Assembly (NCBI GenBank): GCA_027186245.1 | Contig: CP114481.1 | Span: forward strand, 18,569,501-18,633,500 | DNA length: 64,000 nucleotides | Source of the DNA: Coriaria nepalensis | Lineage: Eukaryota > Streptophyta > Magnoliopsida > Cucurbitales > Coriariaceae | Direction of reading: 5' to 3' | Shown here: one piece after another, positions 53,081 through 64,000 of the stretch | Position numbering within the stretch: position 1 is the stretch's first letter | How the letters are laid out: every line of letters begins with the position of its first letter | The notes under the pieces: generated by a model | What the model was told of the DNA's origin: nothing | The model's input: the letters and a program-made list of their open reading frames with translations, nothing else | The model's database searches: none | Translations under genes and position numbers: made by a program

Positions 53081-56000
53081 TATATTCGCATTTAAGACAC
53101 GACTTTCATGCATAAGTTGCAATTGATCTATTGAAGGCAACTATGCATTTTTTTAGCCTGAAAATCATATTATTGCGTCTCTTTTAGTCATTAAATCATT
53201 CTAAATCGCTTCGAACGAAATTCGGCCTTTAAACATGACTTTCGTGCATAACTTGCAGTTAATCTATTAAAGGCAACAATGCATTTGTTTAGCCTTAAAG
53301 TCATGTCATTGAGTCTCATCCAGTCATTAAATCATTATAAATTAAGTTGAACAAATTCTATTTTCGCCCTTCAAACATGATTTTCTTACGTAACTAGCAA
53401 TTAATCTATTGAAGACAACAATGCAGTATTTTAGCCTTAAAAAGTATATCATTCAGTCTTTTCATATCATTAAATTGCTTGAAAGCACTTCGAACAAATT
53501 CTATATTTGCATTTAAGACACGACTTTCCTGCATAACTTGCAAATGATCTATTGAAGGCAACTATGCATTTTTTTAGCCTTAAAATCATATTATTGCGTC
53601 TCTTTTACTCATTAAATCATTCTAAATCGCTCCGAACTAAATTCGGCCTTTAAACATGACTTTCGTGCATAACGAGCAGTTAATCTATTGAAGGCAACAA
53701 TGCATTTGTTTAGCCTTAAAATCATGTCATTGAGTCTCATCCAGTCATTAAATCATTATAAATTAAGTTGAACAAATTCTATTTTCGCCCGTCAAACATG
53801 ATTTTCTTACATGACTTGCAATTAATCTATTGAAGACAACAATGCAGTATTTTAGCCTTAAAAAGTATATCATTCAGTCTTTTCATATCATTAAATTGTT
53901 TGGAAGCACTCCGAACAAATTCTATATTTGCATTTAAGACACGACTTTCATGCATAAGTTGTAATTGATCTATTGAAGGCAACTATGCATTTTTTTAGCC
54001 TTAAAATCATGTTATTGCGTCTCTTTTAGTCATTAAATTATTCTAAATCGCTTCAAACAAAATTCGGCCTCTAAACATGACTTTCGTCCATAACTTGCAG
54101 TTAATCTATTGAAGGCAACAATGCATTTTTTTAGCCTTAAAGTCATGTCATTGAGTCTAGTCCAGTCATTAAATCATTCCCAATTAAGTTGAACGAATTC
54201 TACTTTCGCCCTTCAGACATGATTTTCTTACATAACTAGCAATTAATCTATTGAAGACAATAATGCAGTATTTTAGCCTTAAAAAGTATATCATTCAGTC
54301 TTTTCATATCATTAAATTGTTTGAAAGCACTTCGAACAAATTCTATATTCGCATTTAAGACACGACTTTCATGCATAAGTTGCAATTGATCTATTGAAGG
54401 CAACTATGCATTTTTTTAGCCTGAAAATCATATTATTGCGTCTCTTTTAGTCATTAAATCATTCTAAATCGCTTCGAACGAAATTCGGCCTTTAAACATG
54501 ACTTTCGTGCATAACTTGCAGTTAATCTATTAAAGGCAACAATGCATTTGTTTAGCCTTAAAGTCATGTCATTGAGTCTCATCCAGTCATTAAATCATTA
54601 TAAATTAAGTTGAACAAATTCTATTTTCGCCCTTCAAACATGATTTTCTTACGTAACTAGCAATTAATCTATTGAAGACAACAATGCAGTATTTTAGCCT
54701 TAAAAAGTATATCATTCAGTCTTTTCATATCATTAAATTGCTTGAAAGCACTTCGAACAAATTCTATATTTGCATTTAAGACACGACTTTCGTGCATAAC
54801 TTGCAAATGATCTATTGAAGGCAACTATGCATTTTTTTAGCCTTAAAATCATATTATTGCGTCTCTTTTACTCATTAAATCATTCTAAATCGCTCCGAAC
54901 TAAATTCGGCCTTTAAACATGACTTTCGTGCATAACGAGCAGTTAATCTATTGAAGGCAACAATGCATTTGTTTAGCCTTAAAATCATGTCATTGAGTCT
55001 CATCCAGTCATTAAATCATTATAAATTAAGTTGAACAAATTCTATTTTCGCCCGTCAAACATGATTTTCTTACATGACTTGCAATTAATCTATTGAAGAC
55101 AACAATGCAGTATTTTAGCCTTAAAAAGTATATCATTCAGTCTTTTCATATCATTAAATTGTTTGGAAGCACTCCGAACAAATTCTATATTTGCATTTAA
55201 GACACGACTTTCATGCATAAGTTGTAATTGATCTATTGAAGGCAACTATGCATTTTTTTAGCCTTAAAATCATGTTATTGCGTCTCTTTTAGTCATTAAA
55301 TTATTCTAAATCGCTTCAAACAAAATTCGGCCTCTAAACATGACTTTCGTCCATAACTTGCAGTTAATCTATTGAAGGCAACAATGCATTTTTTTAGCCT
55401 TAAAGTCATGTCATTGAGTCTAGTCCAGTCATTAAATCATTCCAAATTAAGTTGAACGAATTCTACTTTCGCCCTTCAGACATGATTTTCTTACATAACT
55501 AGCAATTAATCTATTGAAGACAATAATGCAGTATTTTAGCCTTAAAAAGTATATCATTCAGTCTTTTCATATCATTAAATTATTTGAAAGCACTTCGAAC
55601 AAATTCTATATTCGCATTTAAGACACGACTTTCATGCATAAGTTGCAATTGATCTATTGAAGGCAACTATGCATTTTTTTAGCCTGAAAATCATATTATT
55701 GCGTCTCTTTTAGTCATTAAATCATTCTAAATCGCTTTGAACTAAATTCGGCCTTTAAACATGACTTTCGTGCATAACTTGCAGGTAATCTATTGAAGGC
55801 AACAATGCATTTGTTTAGCCTTAAAATCAAGTCATTGAGTCTCATCCAGTAATTAAATCATTCTAAATTAAGTTGAACGAATTTTATTTTCGCCCTTCAC
55901 ACATGATTTTCTAACATAACTTGCAATTAATCTATTGAGGACAACAATGCATTATTTTAGCTTTAAAAAGTATTTCATTCAGTCTTTTCATATCATTAAA

Positions 56001-56840
56001 TTGTTTGAAAGCACTTCGAACAAATTCTATATTTGCATTTAAGACACGACTTTCATGCATAAGTTGCAATTGATCTATTGAAGGCAACTATGCATTTTTT
56101 TAGCCTGAAAATCATATTATTGCGTCTCTTTTAGTCATTAAATCATTCTAAATCGCTTCGAACGAAATTCGGCCTTTAAACATGACTTTCGTGCATAACT
56201 TGCAGTTAATCTATTGAAGGCAACAATGCATTTGTTTAGCCATAAAATCATGTCATTGAGTCTCATCCAGTCACTAAATCATTCTAAATTAAGTTGAACG
56301 AATTCTATTTTAGCCCTTCAAACATGATTTTCTTACATAACTTGCAATTAATTTATTGACGACAACAATGCAGTATTTTAGCCTTAAAAAGTATATCATT
56401 CAGTCTTTTCATATCATTAAATTGTTTGAAAGAACTTCGAACAAATTCTATTATGCATTTAAGACACGACTTTCATGCATAAGTTGCAATTGATCTATTG
56501 AAGGCAGCTATGCATTTTTTTAGCCTTAAAATCATATTATTCCGTCTCTTTTAGTCATTAAATCATTCTAAATCGCTTCGAACGAATTTTGGCCTTTAAA
56601 CATAACTTTCGTGCATAACTTGCAGTTAATCTATTGAAAGCAACAATGCATTTTTTTAGCCTTAAAGTCTTGTCATTGAGTCTAGTCCAGTCATTAAATC
56701 ATTCCAAATTAAGTTGAACGAATTCTACTTTCGCCCTTCAAACATGATTTTCTTACATGACTTGCAATTAATTTATTGACGACAAAAATGCATTATTTTA
56801 GCTTTAAAAAGTATTTCATTCAATCTTTTCATATCATTAA
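53081..56840. repeat. 1,263-bp (3-HOR) tandem copies and diverged units
   Basis: TATATTCGCATTT occurs at 53081, 54344 and 55607, each 1,263 bp apart. CAAATGATC occurs at 53541 and 54804 with the same offset. Other shared variants are GCTCCGAACTAAATTC, ATAACGAGCAG, CGCCCGTCAAAC and GTCTAGTCCAGTC. So 53.08-54.34 and 54.34-55.6 kb are near-identical three-HOR units. Related copies occur again at 57.8-59.0 and 60.7-61.9 kb. A one-base loss in C (TTCTATTATGC) near 56450 starts a shorter variant. Confidence 0.87.
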
Positions 56841-59786
56841 ATTGTATGAAAGCACTTCGAACAAATTCTATATTTGCATTTAAGACACGACTTTCATGCA
56901 TAACATGTAATTGATCTATTGAAGGAAACTATGCATTTCTTTGGCCTTAAAATCACATTATTGCGTCTATTTTAGTCATTAAATCATTCTAAATCGCTTT
57001 GAACTAAATTCGGCCTTTAAACATGACTTTCGTGCATAACTTGCAGGTAATCTATTGAAGGCAACAATGCATTTGTTTAGCCTTAAAATCAAGTCATTGA
57101 GTCTCATCCAGTAATTAAATCATTCTAAATTAAGTTGAACGAATTTTATTTTCGCCCTTCAAACATGATTTTCTTACATAACTTGCAATTAATCTATTGA
57201 GGACAACAATGCATTATTTTAGCTTTAAAAAGTATTTCATTCAGTCTTTTCATATCATTAAATTGTTTGAAAGCACTTCGAACAAATTCTATATTTGCAT
57301 TTAAGACACGACTTTCATGCATAAGTTGCAATTGATCTATTGAAGGCAACTATGCATTTTTTTAGCCTTAAAATCATATTATTGCTTCTCTTTTAGTCAT
57401 TAAATTAATCTAAATCGCTTCGAACGAAATTCGGCCTTTAAACATGACTTTCGTGCATAACTTGCAGTTAATCTATTGAAGGCAACAATGCATTTTTTTA
57501 GCCTTAAAGTCATGTCATTGAGTCTCATCCAGTCATTAAATCATTCTAAATTAAGTTAAACGAATTCTATTTTCACCTTTCAAAAATGATTTTCTTACAT
57601 AACTAGGAATTAATCTATTGAAGACAACAATGCAGTATTTTATCCTTAAAAAGTATATCATTCAGTCTTTTGATATCATTAAATTGTTTGAAAGCACTTC
57701 GAACAAATTCTATATTTGCATTTCAGACACGACTTTCATGCATAAGTTGCAATTGATCTATTGAAGGCAACTATGCATTTTTTTAGCCTGAAAATCATAT
57801 TATTGCGTCTCTTTTAGTCATTAAATCATTCTAAATCGCTTCGAACGAAATTCGGCCTTTAAACATGACTTTCGTGCATAACTTGCAGTTAATCTATTAA
57901 AGGCAACAATGCATTTGTTTAGCCTTAAAGTCATGTCATTGAGTCTCATCCAGTCATTAAATCATTATAAATTAAGTTGAACAAATTCTATTTTCGCCCT
58001 TCAAACATGATTTTCTTACGTAACTAGCAATTAATCTATTGAAGACAACAATGCAGTATTTTAGCCTTAAAAAGTATATCATTCAGTCTTTTCATATCAT
58101 TAAATTGCTTGAAAGCACTTCGAACAAATTCTATATTTGCATTTAAGACACGACTTTCCTGCATAACTTGCAAATGATCTATTGAAGGCAACTATGCACT
58201 TTTTTAGCCTTAAAATCATATTATTGCGTCTCTTTTACTCATTAAATCATTCTAAATCGCTCCGAACTAAATTCGGCCTTTAAACATGACTTTCGTGCAT
58301 AACGAGCAGTTAATCTATTGAAGGCAACAATGCATTTGTTTAGCCTTAAAATCATGTCATTGAGTCTCATCCAGTCATTAAATCATTATAAATTAAGTTG
58401 AACAAATTCTATTTTCGCCCGTCAAACATGATTTTCTTACATGACTTGCAATTAATCTATTGAAGACAACAATGCAGTATTTTAGCCTTAAAAAGTATAT
58501 CATTCAGTCTTTTCATATCATTAAATTGTTTGGAAGCACTTCGAACAAATTCTATATTTGCATTTAAGACACGACTTTCATGCATAAGTTGTAATTGATC
58601 TATTGAAGGCAACTATGCATTTTTTTAGCCTTAAAATCATGTTATTGCGTCTCTTTTAGTCATTAAATTATTCTAAATCGCTTCAAACAAAATTCGGCCT
58701 CTAAACATGACTTTCGTCCATAACTTGCAGTTAATCTATTGAAGGCAACAATGCATTTTTTTAGCCTTAAAGTCATGTCATTGAGTCTAGTCCAGTCATT
58801 AAATCATTCCAAATTAAGTTGAACGAATTCTACTTTCGCCCTTCAGACATGATTTTCTTACATAACTAGCAATTAATCTATTGAAGACAATAATGCAGTA
58901 TTTTAGCCTTAAAAAGTATATCATTCAGTCTTTTCATATCATTAAATTGTTTGAAAGCACTTCGAACAAATTCTATATTCGCATTTAAGACACGACTTTC
59001 ATGCATAAGTTGCAATTGATCTATTGAAGGCAACTATGCATTTTTTTAGCCTGAAAATCATATTATTGCGTCTCTTTTAGTCATTAAATCATTCTAAATC
59101 GCTTCGAACGAAATTCGGCCTTTAAACATAACTTTCGTGCATAACTTGCAGTTAATCTATTGAAGGCAACAATGCATTTGTTTAGCCATAAAATCATGTC
59201 ATTGAGTCTCATCCAGTCACTAAATCATTCTAAATTAAGTTGAACGAATTCTATTTTAGCCCTTCAAACCTGATTTTCTTACATAACTTGCAATTAATCT
59301 ATTGAAGACAACAATGCAGTATTTTAGCCTTAAAAAGTATATCATTCAGTCTTTTCATATCATTAAATTGTTTGAAAGAACTTCGAACAAATTCTATTAT
59401 GCATTTAAGACACGACTTTCATGCCTAAGTTGCAATTGATCTATTGAAGGCAACTATGCATTTTTTTAGCCTTAAAATCATATTATTCCGTCTCTTTTAG
59501 TCATTAAATCATTCTAAATCGCTTCGAACGAAATTTGGCCTTTAAACATAACTTTCGTGCATAACTTGCAGTTAATCTATTGAAGGCAACAATGCATTTT
59601 TTTAGCCGTAAAGTCATGTCATTGAGTCTAGTCCAGTCATTATATCATTCCAAATGAAGTTGAACGAATTCTACTTTCGCCCTTCAAACATGATTTTCTT
59701 ACATGACTTGCAATTAATCTATTGAAGACAACAATGCAGTATTTTAGCCTTAAAAAGTATATCATTCAGTCTTTTCATATCATTAA
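56841..59786. repeat. 2,946-bp block, copy 1 (7 HORs)
   Basis: Matches the next block at a constant offset of 2,946 bp. Anchors are TTGTATGAAAG (56842/59788), TTCTTTGGCC (56938/59884), CAAATGATC (58171/61117), TATATTCGC (58974/61920), TTTAGCCATAAAATC (59181/62127) and TTCTATTATGC (59391/62337). The close match holds to about 59.53 kb, after which the last 250 bp differ. Its middle third is also a copy of 53.1-55.6 kb (offset 3,367 or 4,630 bp). Confidence 0.88.
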
Positions 59787-62476
59787 ATTGTATGAAAGCA
59801 CTTCGAACAAATTCTATATTTGCATTTAAGACACGACTTTCATGCACAAGTTGCAATTGATCTATTGAAGGAAACTATGCATTTCTTTGGCCTTAAAATC
59901 ATATTATTGCGTCTATTTTAGTCATTAAATCATTCTAAATCGCTTTGAACTAAATTCGGCCTTTAAACATGACTTTCGTGCATAACTTGCAGGTAATCTA
60001 TTGAAGGCAACAATGCATTTGTTTAGCCTTAAAATCAAGTCATTGAGTCTCATCCAGTAATTAAATCATTCTAAATTAAGTTGAACGAATTTTATTTTCG
60101 CCCTTCAAACATGATTTTCTTACATAACTTGCAATTAATCTATTGAGGACAACAATGCATTATTTTAGCTTTAAAAAGTATTTCATTCAGTCTTTTCATA
60201 TCATTAAATTGTTTGAAAGCACTTCGAACAAATTCTATATTTGCATTTAAGACACGACTTTCATGCATAAGTTGCAATTGATCTATTGAAGGCAACTATG
60301 CATTTTTTTAGCCTTAAAATCATATTATTGCGTCTCTTTTAGTCATTAAATTAATCTAAATCGCTTCGAACGAAATTCGGCCTTTAAACATGACTTTCGT
60401 GCATAACTTGCAGTTAATCTATTGAAGGCAACAATGCATTTTTTTAGCCTTAAAGTCATGTCATTGAGTCTCATCCAGTCATTAAATCATTCTAAATTAA
60501 GTTAAACGAATTCTATTTTCACCTTTCAAAAATGATTTTCTTACATAACTAGGAATTAATCTATTGAAGACAACAATGCAGTATTTTAGCCTTAAAAAGT
60601 ATATCATTCAGTCTTTTGATATCATTAAATAGTTTGAAAGCACTTCGAACAAATTCTATATTTGCATTTCAGACACGACTTTCGTGCATAAGTTGCAATT
60701 GATCTGTTGAAGGCAACTATGCATTTTTTTAGCCTGAAAATCATATTATTGCGTCTCTTTTAGTCATTAAATCATTCTAAATCGCTTCGAACGAAATTCG
60801 GCCTTTAAACATGACTTTCGTGCATAACTTGCAGTTAATCTATTAAAGGCAACAATGCATTTGTTTAGCCTTAAAGTCATGTCATTGAGTCTCATCCAGT
60901 CATTAAATCATTATAAATTAAGTTGAACAAATTCTATTTTCGCCCTTCAAACATGATTTTCTTACGTAACTAGCAATTAATCTATTGAAGACAACAATGC
61001 AGTATTTTAGCCTTAAAAAGTATATCATTCAGTCTTTTCATATCATTAAATTGCTTGAAAGCACTTCGAACAAATTCTATATTTGCATTTAAGACACGAC
61101 TTTCCTGCATAACTTGCAAATGATCTATTGAAGGCAACTATGCATTTTTTTAGCCTTAAAATCATATTATTGCGTCTCTTTTACTCATTAAATCATTCTA
61201 AATCGCTCCGGACTAAATTCGGCCTTTAAACATGACTTTCGTGCATAACGAGCAGTTAATCTATTGAAGGCAACAATGCATTTGTTTAGCCTTAAAATCA
61301 TGTCATTGAGTCTCATCCAGTCATTAAATCATTATAAATTAAGTTGAACAATTTCTATTTTCGCCCGTCAAACATGATTTTCTTACATGACTTGCAATTA
61401 ATCTATTGAAGACAACAATGCAGTATTTTAGCCTTAAAAAGTATATCATTCAGTCTTTTCATATCATTAAATTGTTTGGAAGCACTTCGAACAAATTCTA
61501 TATTTGCATTTAAGACACGACTTTCATGCATAAGTTGTAATTGATCTATTGAAGGCAACTATGCATTTTTTTAGCCTTAAAATCATGTTATTGCGTCTCT
61601 TTTAGTCATTAAATTATTCTAAATCGCTTCAAACAAAATTCGGCCTCTAAACATGACTTTCGTCCATAACTTGCAGTTAATCTATTGAAGGCAACAATGC
61701 ATTTTTTTGGCCTTAAAGTCATGTCATTGAGTCTAGTCCAGTCATTAAATCAATCCAAATTAAGTTGAACGAATTCTACTTTCGCCCTTCAGACATGATT
61801 TTCTTACATAACTAGCAATTAATCTATTGAAGACAATAATGCAGTATTTTAGCCTTAAAAAGTATATCATTCAGTCTTTTCATATCATTAAATTGTTTGA
61901 AAGCACTTCGAACAAATTCTATATTCGCATTTAAGACACGACTTTCATGCATAAGTTGCAATTGATCTATTGAAGGCAACTACGCATTTTTTTAGCCTGA
62001 AAATCATATTATTGCGTCTCTTTTAGTCATTAAATCATTCTAAATCGCTTCGAACGAAATTCGGCCTTTAAACATGACTTTCGTGCATAACTTGCAGTTA
62101 ATCTATTGAAGGCAACAATGCATTTGTTTAGCCATAAAATCATGTCATTGAGTCTCATCCAGTCACTAAATCATTCTAAATTAAGTTGAACGGATTCTAT
62201 TTTAGCCCTTCAAACATGATTTTCTTACAGAACTTGCAATTAATCTATTGAAGACAACAATGCAGTATTTTAGCCTTAAAAAGTATATCATTCAGTCTTT
62301 TCATATCATTAAATTGTTTGAAAGAACTTCGAACAAATTCTATTATGCATTTAAGACACGACTTTCATGCATAAGTTGCAATTGATCTATTGAAGGCAAA
62401 TATGCATTTTTTTAGCCTTAAAATCATATTATTCCGTCTCTTTTAGTCATTAAATCATTCTAAATCGCTTCGAACT
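59787..62476. repeat. 2,946-bp block, copy 2 (partial, about 6.4 HORs)
   Basis: Second copy of the block starting at 56841, followed until about 62476. There GCTTCGAACTAAATTC replaces GCTTCGAACGAAATTTGG of copy 1. Small differences from copy 1 include TTTAAATAG near 60632 and a TACGC start of monomer A at 61984. The end passes into a local run of 420-bp units. Confidence 0.86.
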
Positions 62477-63150
62477 AAATTCGGCCTTTAAACATGACTT
62501 TCATGCATAACTTGCAGTTAATCTATTGAAGGCAACAACGCATTTGTTTAGCCTTAAAATCGTGTCATTGGGTCTCATCCAGTCATTAAATCATTCTAAA
62601 TTAAGTTGAACGAATTCTATTTTAGCCCTTCAAACATGATTTTCTTACAGAACTTGCAATTAATCTATTGAAGACAACAATGCAGTATTTTAGCCTTAAA
62701 AAGTATATCATTCAGTCTTTTCATATCATTAAATTGTTTGAAAGAACTTCGAACAAATTCTATTATGCATTTAAGACACGACTTTCATGCATAAGTTGCA
62801 ATTGATCTATTGAAGGCAACTATGCATTTTTTTAGCCTTAAAATCATATTATTCCGTCTCTTTTAGTCATTAAATCATTCTAAATCGCTTCGAACTAAAT
62901 TCGGCCTTTAAACATGACTTTCATGCATAACTTGCAGTTAATCTATTGAAGGCAACAACTCATTTGTTTAGCCTTAAAATCGTGTCATTGGGTCTCATCC
63001 AGTCATTAAATCATTCTAAATTAAGTTGAACGAATTCTATTTTAGCCCTTCAAACAATATTTTCTTACAGAACTTGCAATTAATCTATTGAAGACAACAA
63101 TGCAGTATTTTAGCCTTAAAAAGTATATCATTCAGTCTTTTCATATCATT
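62205..63150. repeat. Run of near-identical 420-bp HOR units
   Basis: CTTACAGAACTTGC in B recurs near 62224, 62644 and 63064, and ATCGTGTCATTGGGTCTC recurs about 420 bp apart at 62561 and 62981. The C monomer here has TTCTATTATGC, which accounts for the 420-bp rather than 421-bp step. This is a small amplification of a single HOR and the shortest-period young expansion in the right part of the window. Confidence 0.85.
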
Positions 63151-64000
63151 AAATTGTTTGAAAGCACTTCGAACCAATTCTGTTTGTGTGTTTAAGACAC
63201 GACTTTCATGCATAACTTGTAATTGATCTATTGAAGGCAACTATGCATTTTTTTAGCCTTAAAGTCATATTATTGCGTCTCTTTTAGTCATTAAATCATT
63301 CTAAATTACTTCAAACGAAATTCGGCCTTTAAACATGACTTTCGTGCATAACTTGCAGTTAATCTATTGAAGGCAACAATGCATTTGTTTAGCCTTAAGG
63401 TCATGTCATTGAGTCTCATCCAGTCATTAAATCATTCAAAATTAAGTTGAACGAATTCTATTTTCGCCCTTCAAACATGTTTTCTTGCATAACTTGCAAT
63501 TAATTTATTGACGACAACAATGCATTATTTTAGCCTTAAAAAGTATATCATTCAGTCTTTTCATATCATTAAATTGTTTGAAAGCACTTCGAACAAATTC
63601 TATATTTGCATTTAAGACACGACTTTCATGTATAAGTTGCAATTGATCTATTGAAGGCAACTATGCATTTTTTTTGCCTTAAAATCATATTTTGCATCTC
63701 TTTTAGTCATTAAATCATTCTAAATCATTTTAAATCGCTTCGAACGAAATTCGGCCTTTAAACATGACTTTCGTGCATAACTTGCAGTTAATCTATTGAA
63801 GGCAACAATGCATTTGTTTAGCCTTAAAGTCATGTCATTGATTCTCATCCAGTCATTAAATCATTCTAAATTAAGTTGAACGAATTCTATTTTCGCCCTT
63901 CAAACATGATTTTCTTTCATAACTTGCAATTAATTTATTGACGACAACAATGCATTATTTTAGCTTTAAAAAGTATTTCATTCAGTCTTTTCATATCATT
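63151..64000. repeat. Right end of window: ordinary HOR units with a 10-bp insertion in A
   Basis: Two further A-B-C units; the window stops inside a C monomer. The A monomer at 63665 is 145 bp long. It has an extra 10 bp at 63711-63740, where TAAATCATTC, TAAATCATTT and TAAATCGCTT stand in series instead of two such decamers, and it has lost one base in the TATTTTGC stretch. No array edge is present. Confidence 0.9.

Larger units (their letters stand above)
1..64000. repeat. Satellite DNA array of a 421-bp three-monomer higher-order repeat (fills the window)
   Basis: The window is head-to-tail tandem repeat from its first to its last base and no array edge is present. I located 151 A-monomer starts, for example at 143, 564, 985, 1407, 1828, 20787, 41839 and 63665. 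Successive starts are 420-424 bp apart except at three truncated units (steps of 636-637 bp) and one extra monomer (step of 136 bp). Every unit has the order A-B-C on the same strand. The array opens and closes inside a C monomer, so it continues on both sides. Base composition is about 32% G+C in a counted A monomer. No transposon, RNA gene, telomeric motif or unique spacer was seen between units. The pattern is known from centromeric and heterochromatic satellites of eukaryotes. The chromosomal location is inference. Confidence 0.98.

Noticed and set aside
1..64000. CRISPR array
   Set aside because: Repeats are regular, but there are no unique spacers between short repeats. The whole 421-bp unit is repeated and no cas genes are present.
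1..64000. LTR, transposon or integrated virus remnants between units
   Set aside because: Following the A-monomer starts through the window leaves no unexplained gap. The only irregular steps are the three truncated units and one extra monomer, both made of satellite sequence.
1..64000. tRNA, rRNA or 5S gene tandem array
   Set aside because: No paired cloverleaf, no A/B-box pair with a T-run terminator in consistent positions, and the unit is far too AT-rich and diverged between monomers for an rRNA or 5S unit.
1..64000. Bacterial or plasmid origin with iterons
   Set aside because: 64 kb of tandem repeat without any coding sequence is incompatible with a bacterial replicon; iteron arrays are far shorter and lie next to a rep gene.

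Overview
The whole window is one tandem satellite array. No unique DNA, conventional gene, RNA gene, transposon or array edge was recognised anywhere in the 64 kb. The DNA is AT-rich (about 68% A+T counted in one monomer) and contains no open frame longer than 67 codons. This is typical eukaryotic satellite or heterochromatin (pericentromeric, centromeric or subterminal). The sequence does not let me name the host; a plant or an invertebrate would both fit. I recognise no published satellite family by sight, so family identity is open.

The basic architecture is a three-monomer higher-order repeat (HOR) of about 421 bp. It consists of monomer A (136 bp), B (142 bp) and C (143 bp), always in the same order and orientation. 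The first full copies are A 143-278, B 279-420 and C 421-563. I tracked 151 A-monomer starts from 143 to 63665. Almost every step is 420-424 bp, so the window holds about 150 HOR units and roughly 455 monomers. The three monomers are diverged from each other but share a junction block (a TATTGA..GCAAC..ATGCA core followed by TTTAG) and a central box (TTSGAAC followed by AATTC) at about +65 in each.

Several layers of duplication lie above the 421-bp unit. From left to right: 1-9.9 kb is heterogeneous array with local 842/843-bp pairs; 9.9-12.8 kb is a regular 842-bp two-HOR alternation; 12.8-20.5 kb is diverged units, some 423-424 bp long. Then 20.5-28.2 kb is an almost identical 3,790-bp (9-HOR) tandem duplication. 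The segment 30.7-35.9 kb is repeated at 41.6-46.9 kb (offset exactly 26 HORs, 10,946 bp). Between those copies, 35.8-41.6 kb is a mosaic of pieces also found at 21.6-23.6 and 28.2-29.8 kb, with an internal 2,105-bp (5-HOR) duplication. The interval 46.9-51.3 kb holds three copies of a truncated 216-bp HOR with one shared deletion junction. At 52.6 kb there is an extra A/C hybrid monomer. The interval 53-62.5 kb contains 1,263-bp (3-HOR) and 2,946-bp (7-HOR) duplications. The last kilobase has a short run of near-identical 420-bp units and one 10-bp insertion.

There is no gene system here to interpret. The biological content is the evolution of the satellite itself (unequal exchange or amplification at many scales, CpG-biased decay, rare register changes) and a possible protein-binding box retained in all three monomers. 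All coordinates of duplication edges are limited by the spacing of informative variants and were read by eye.
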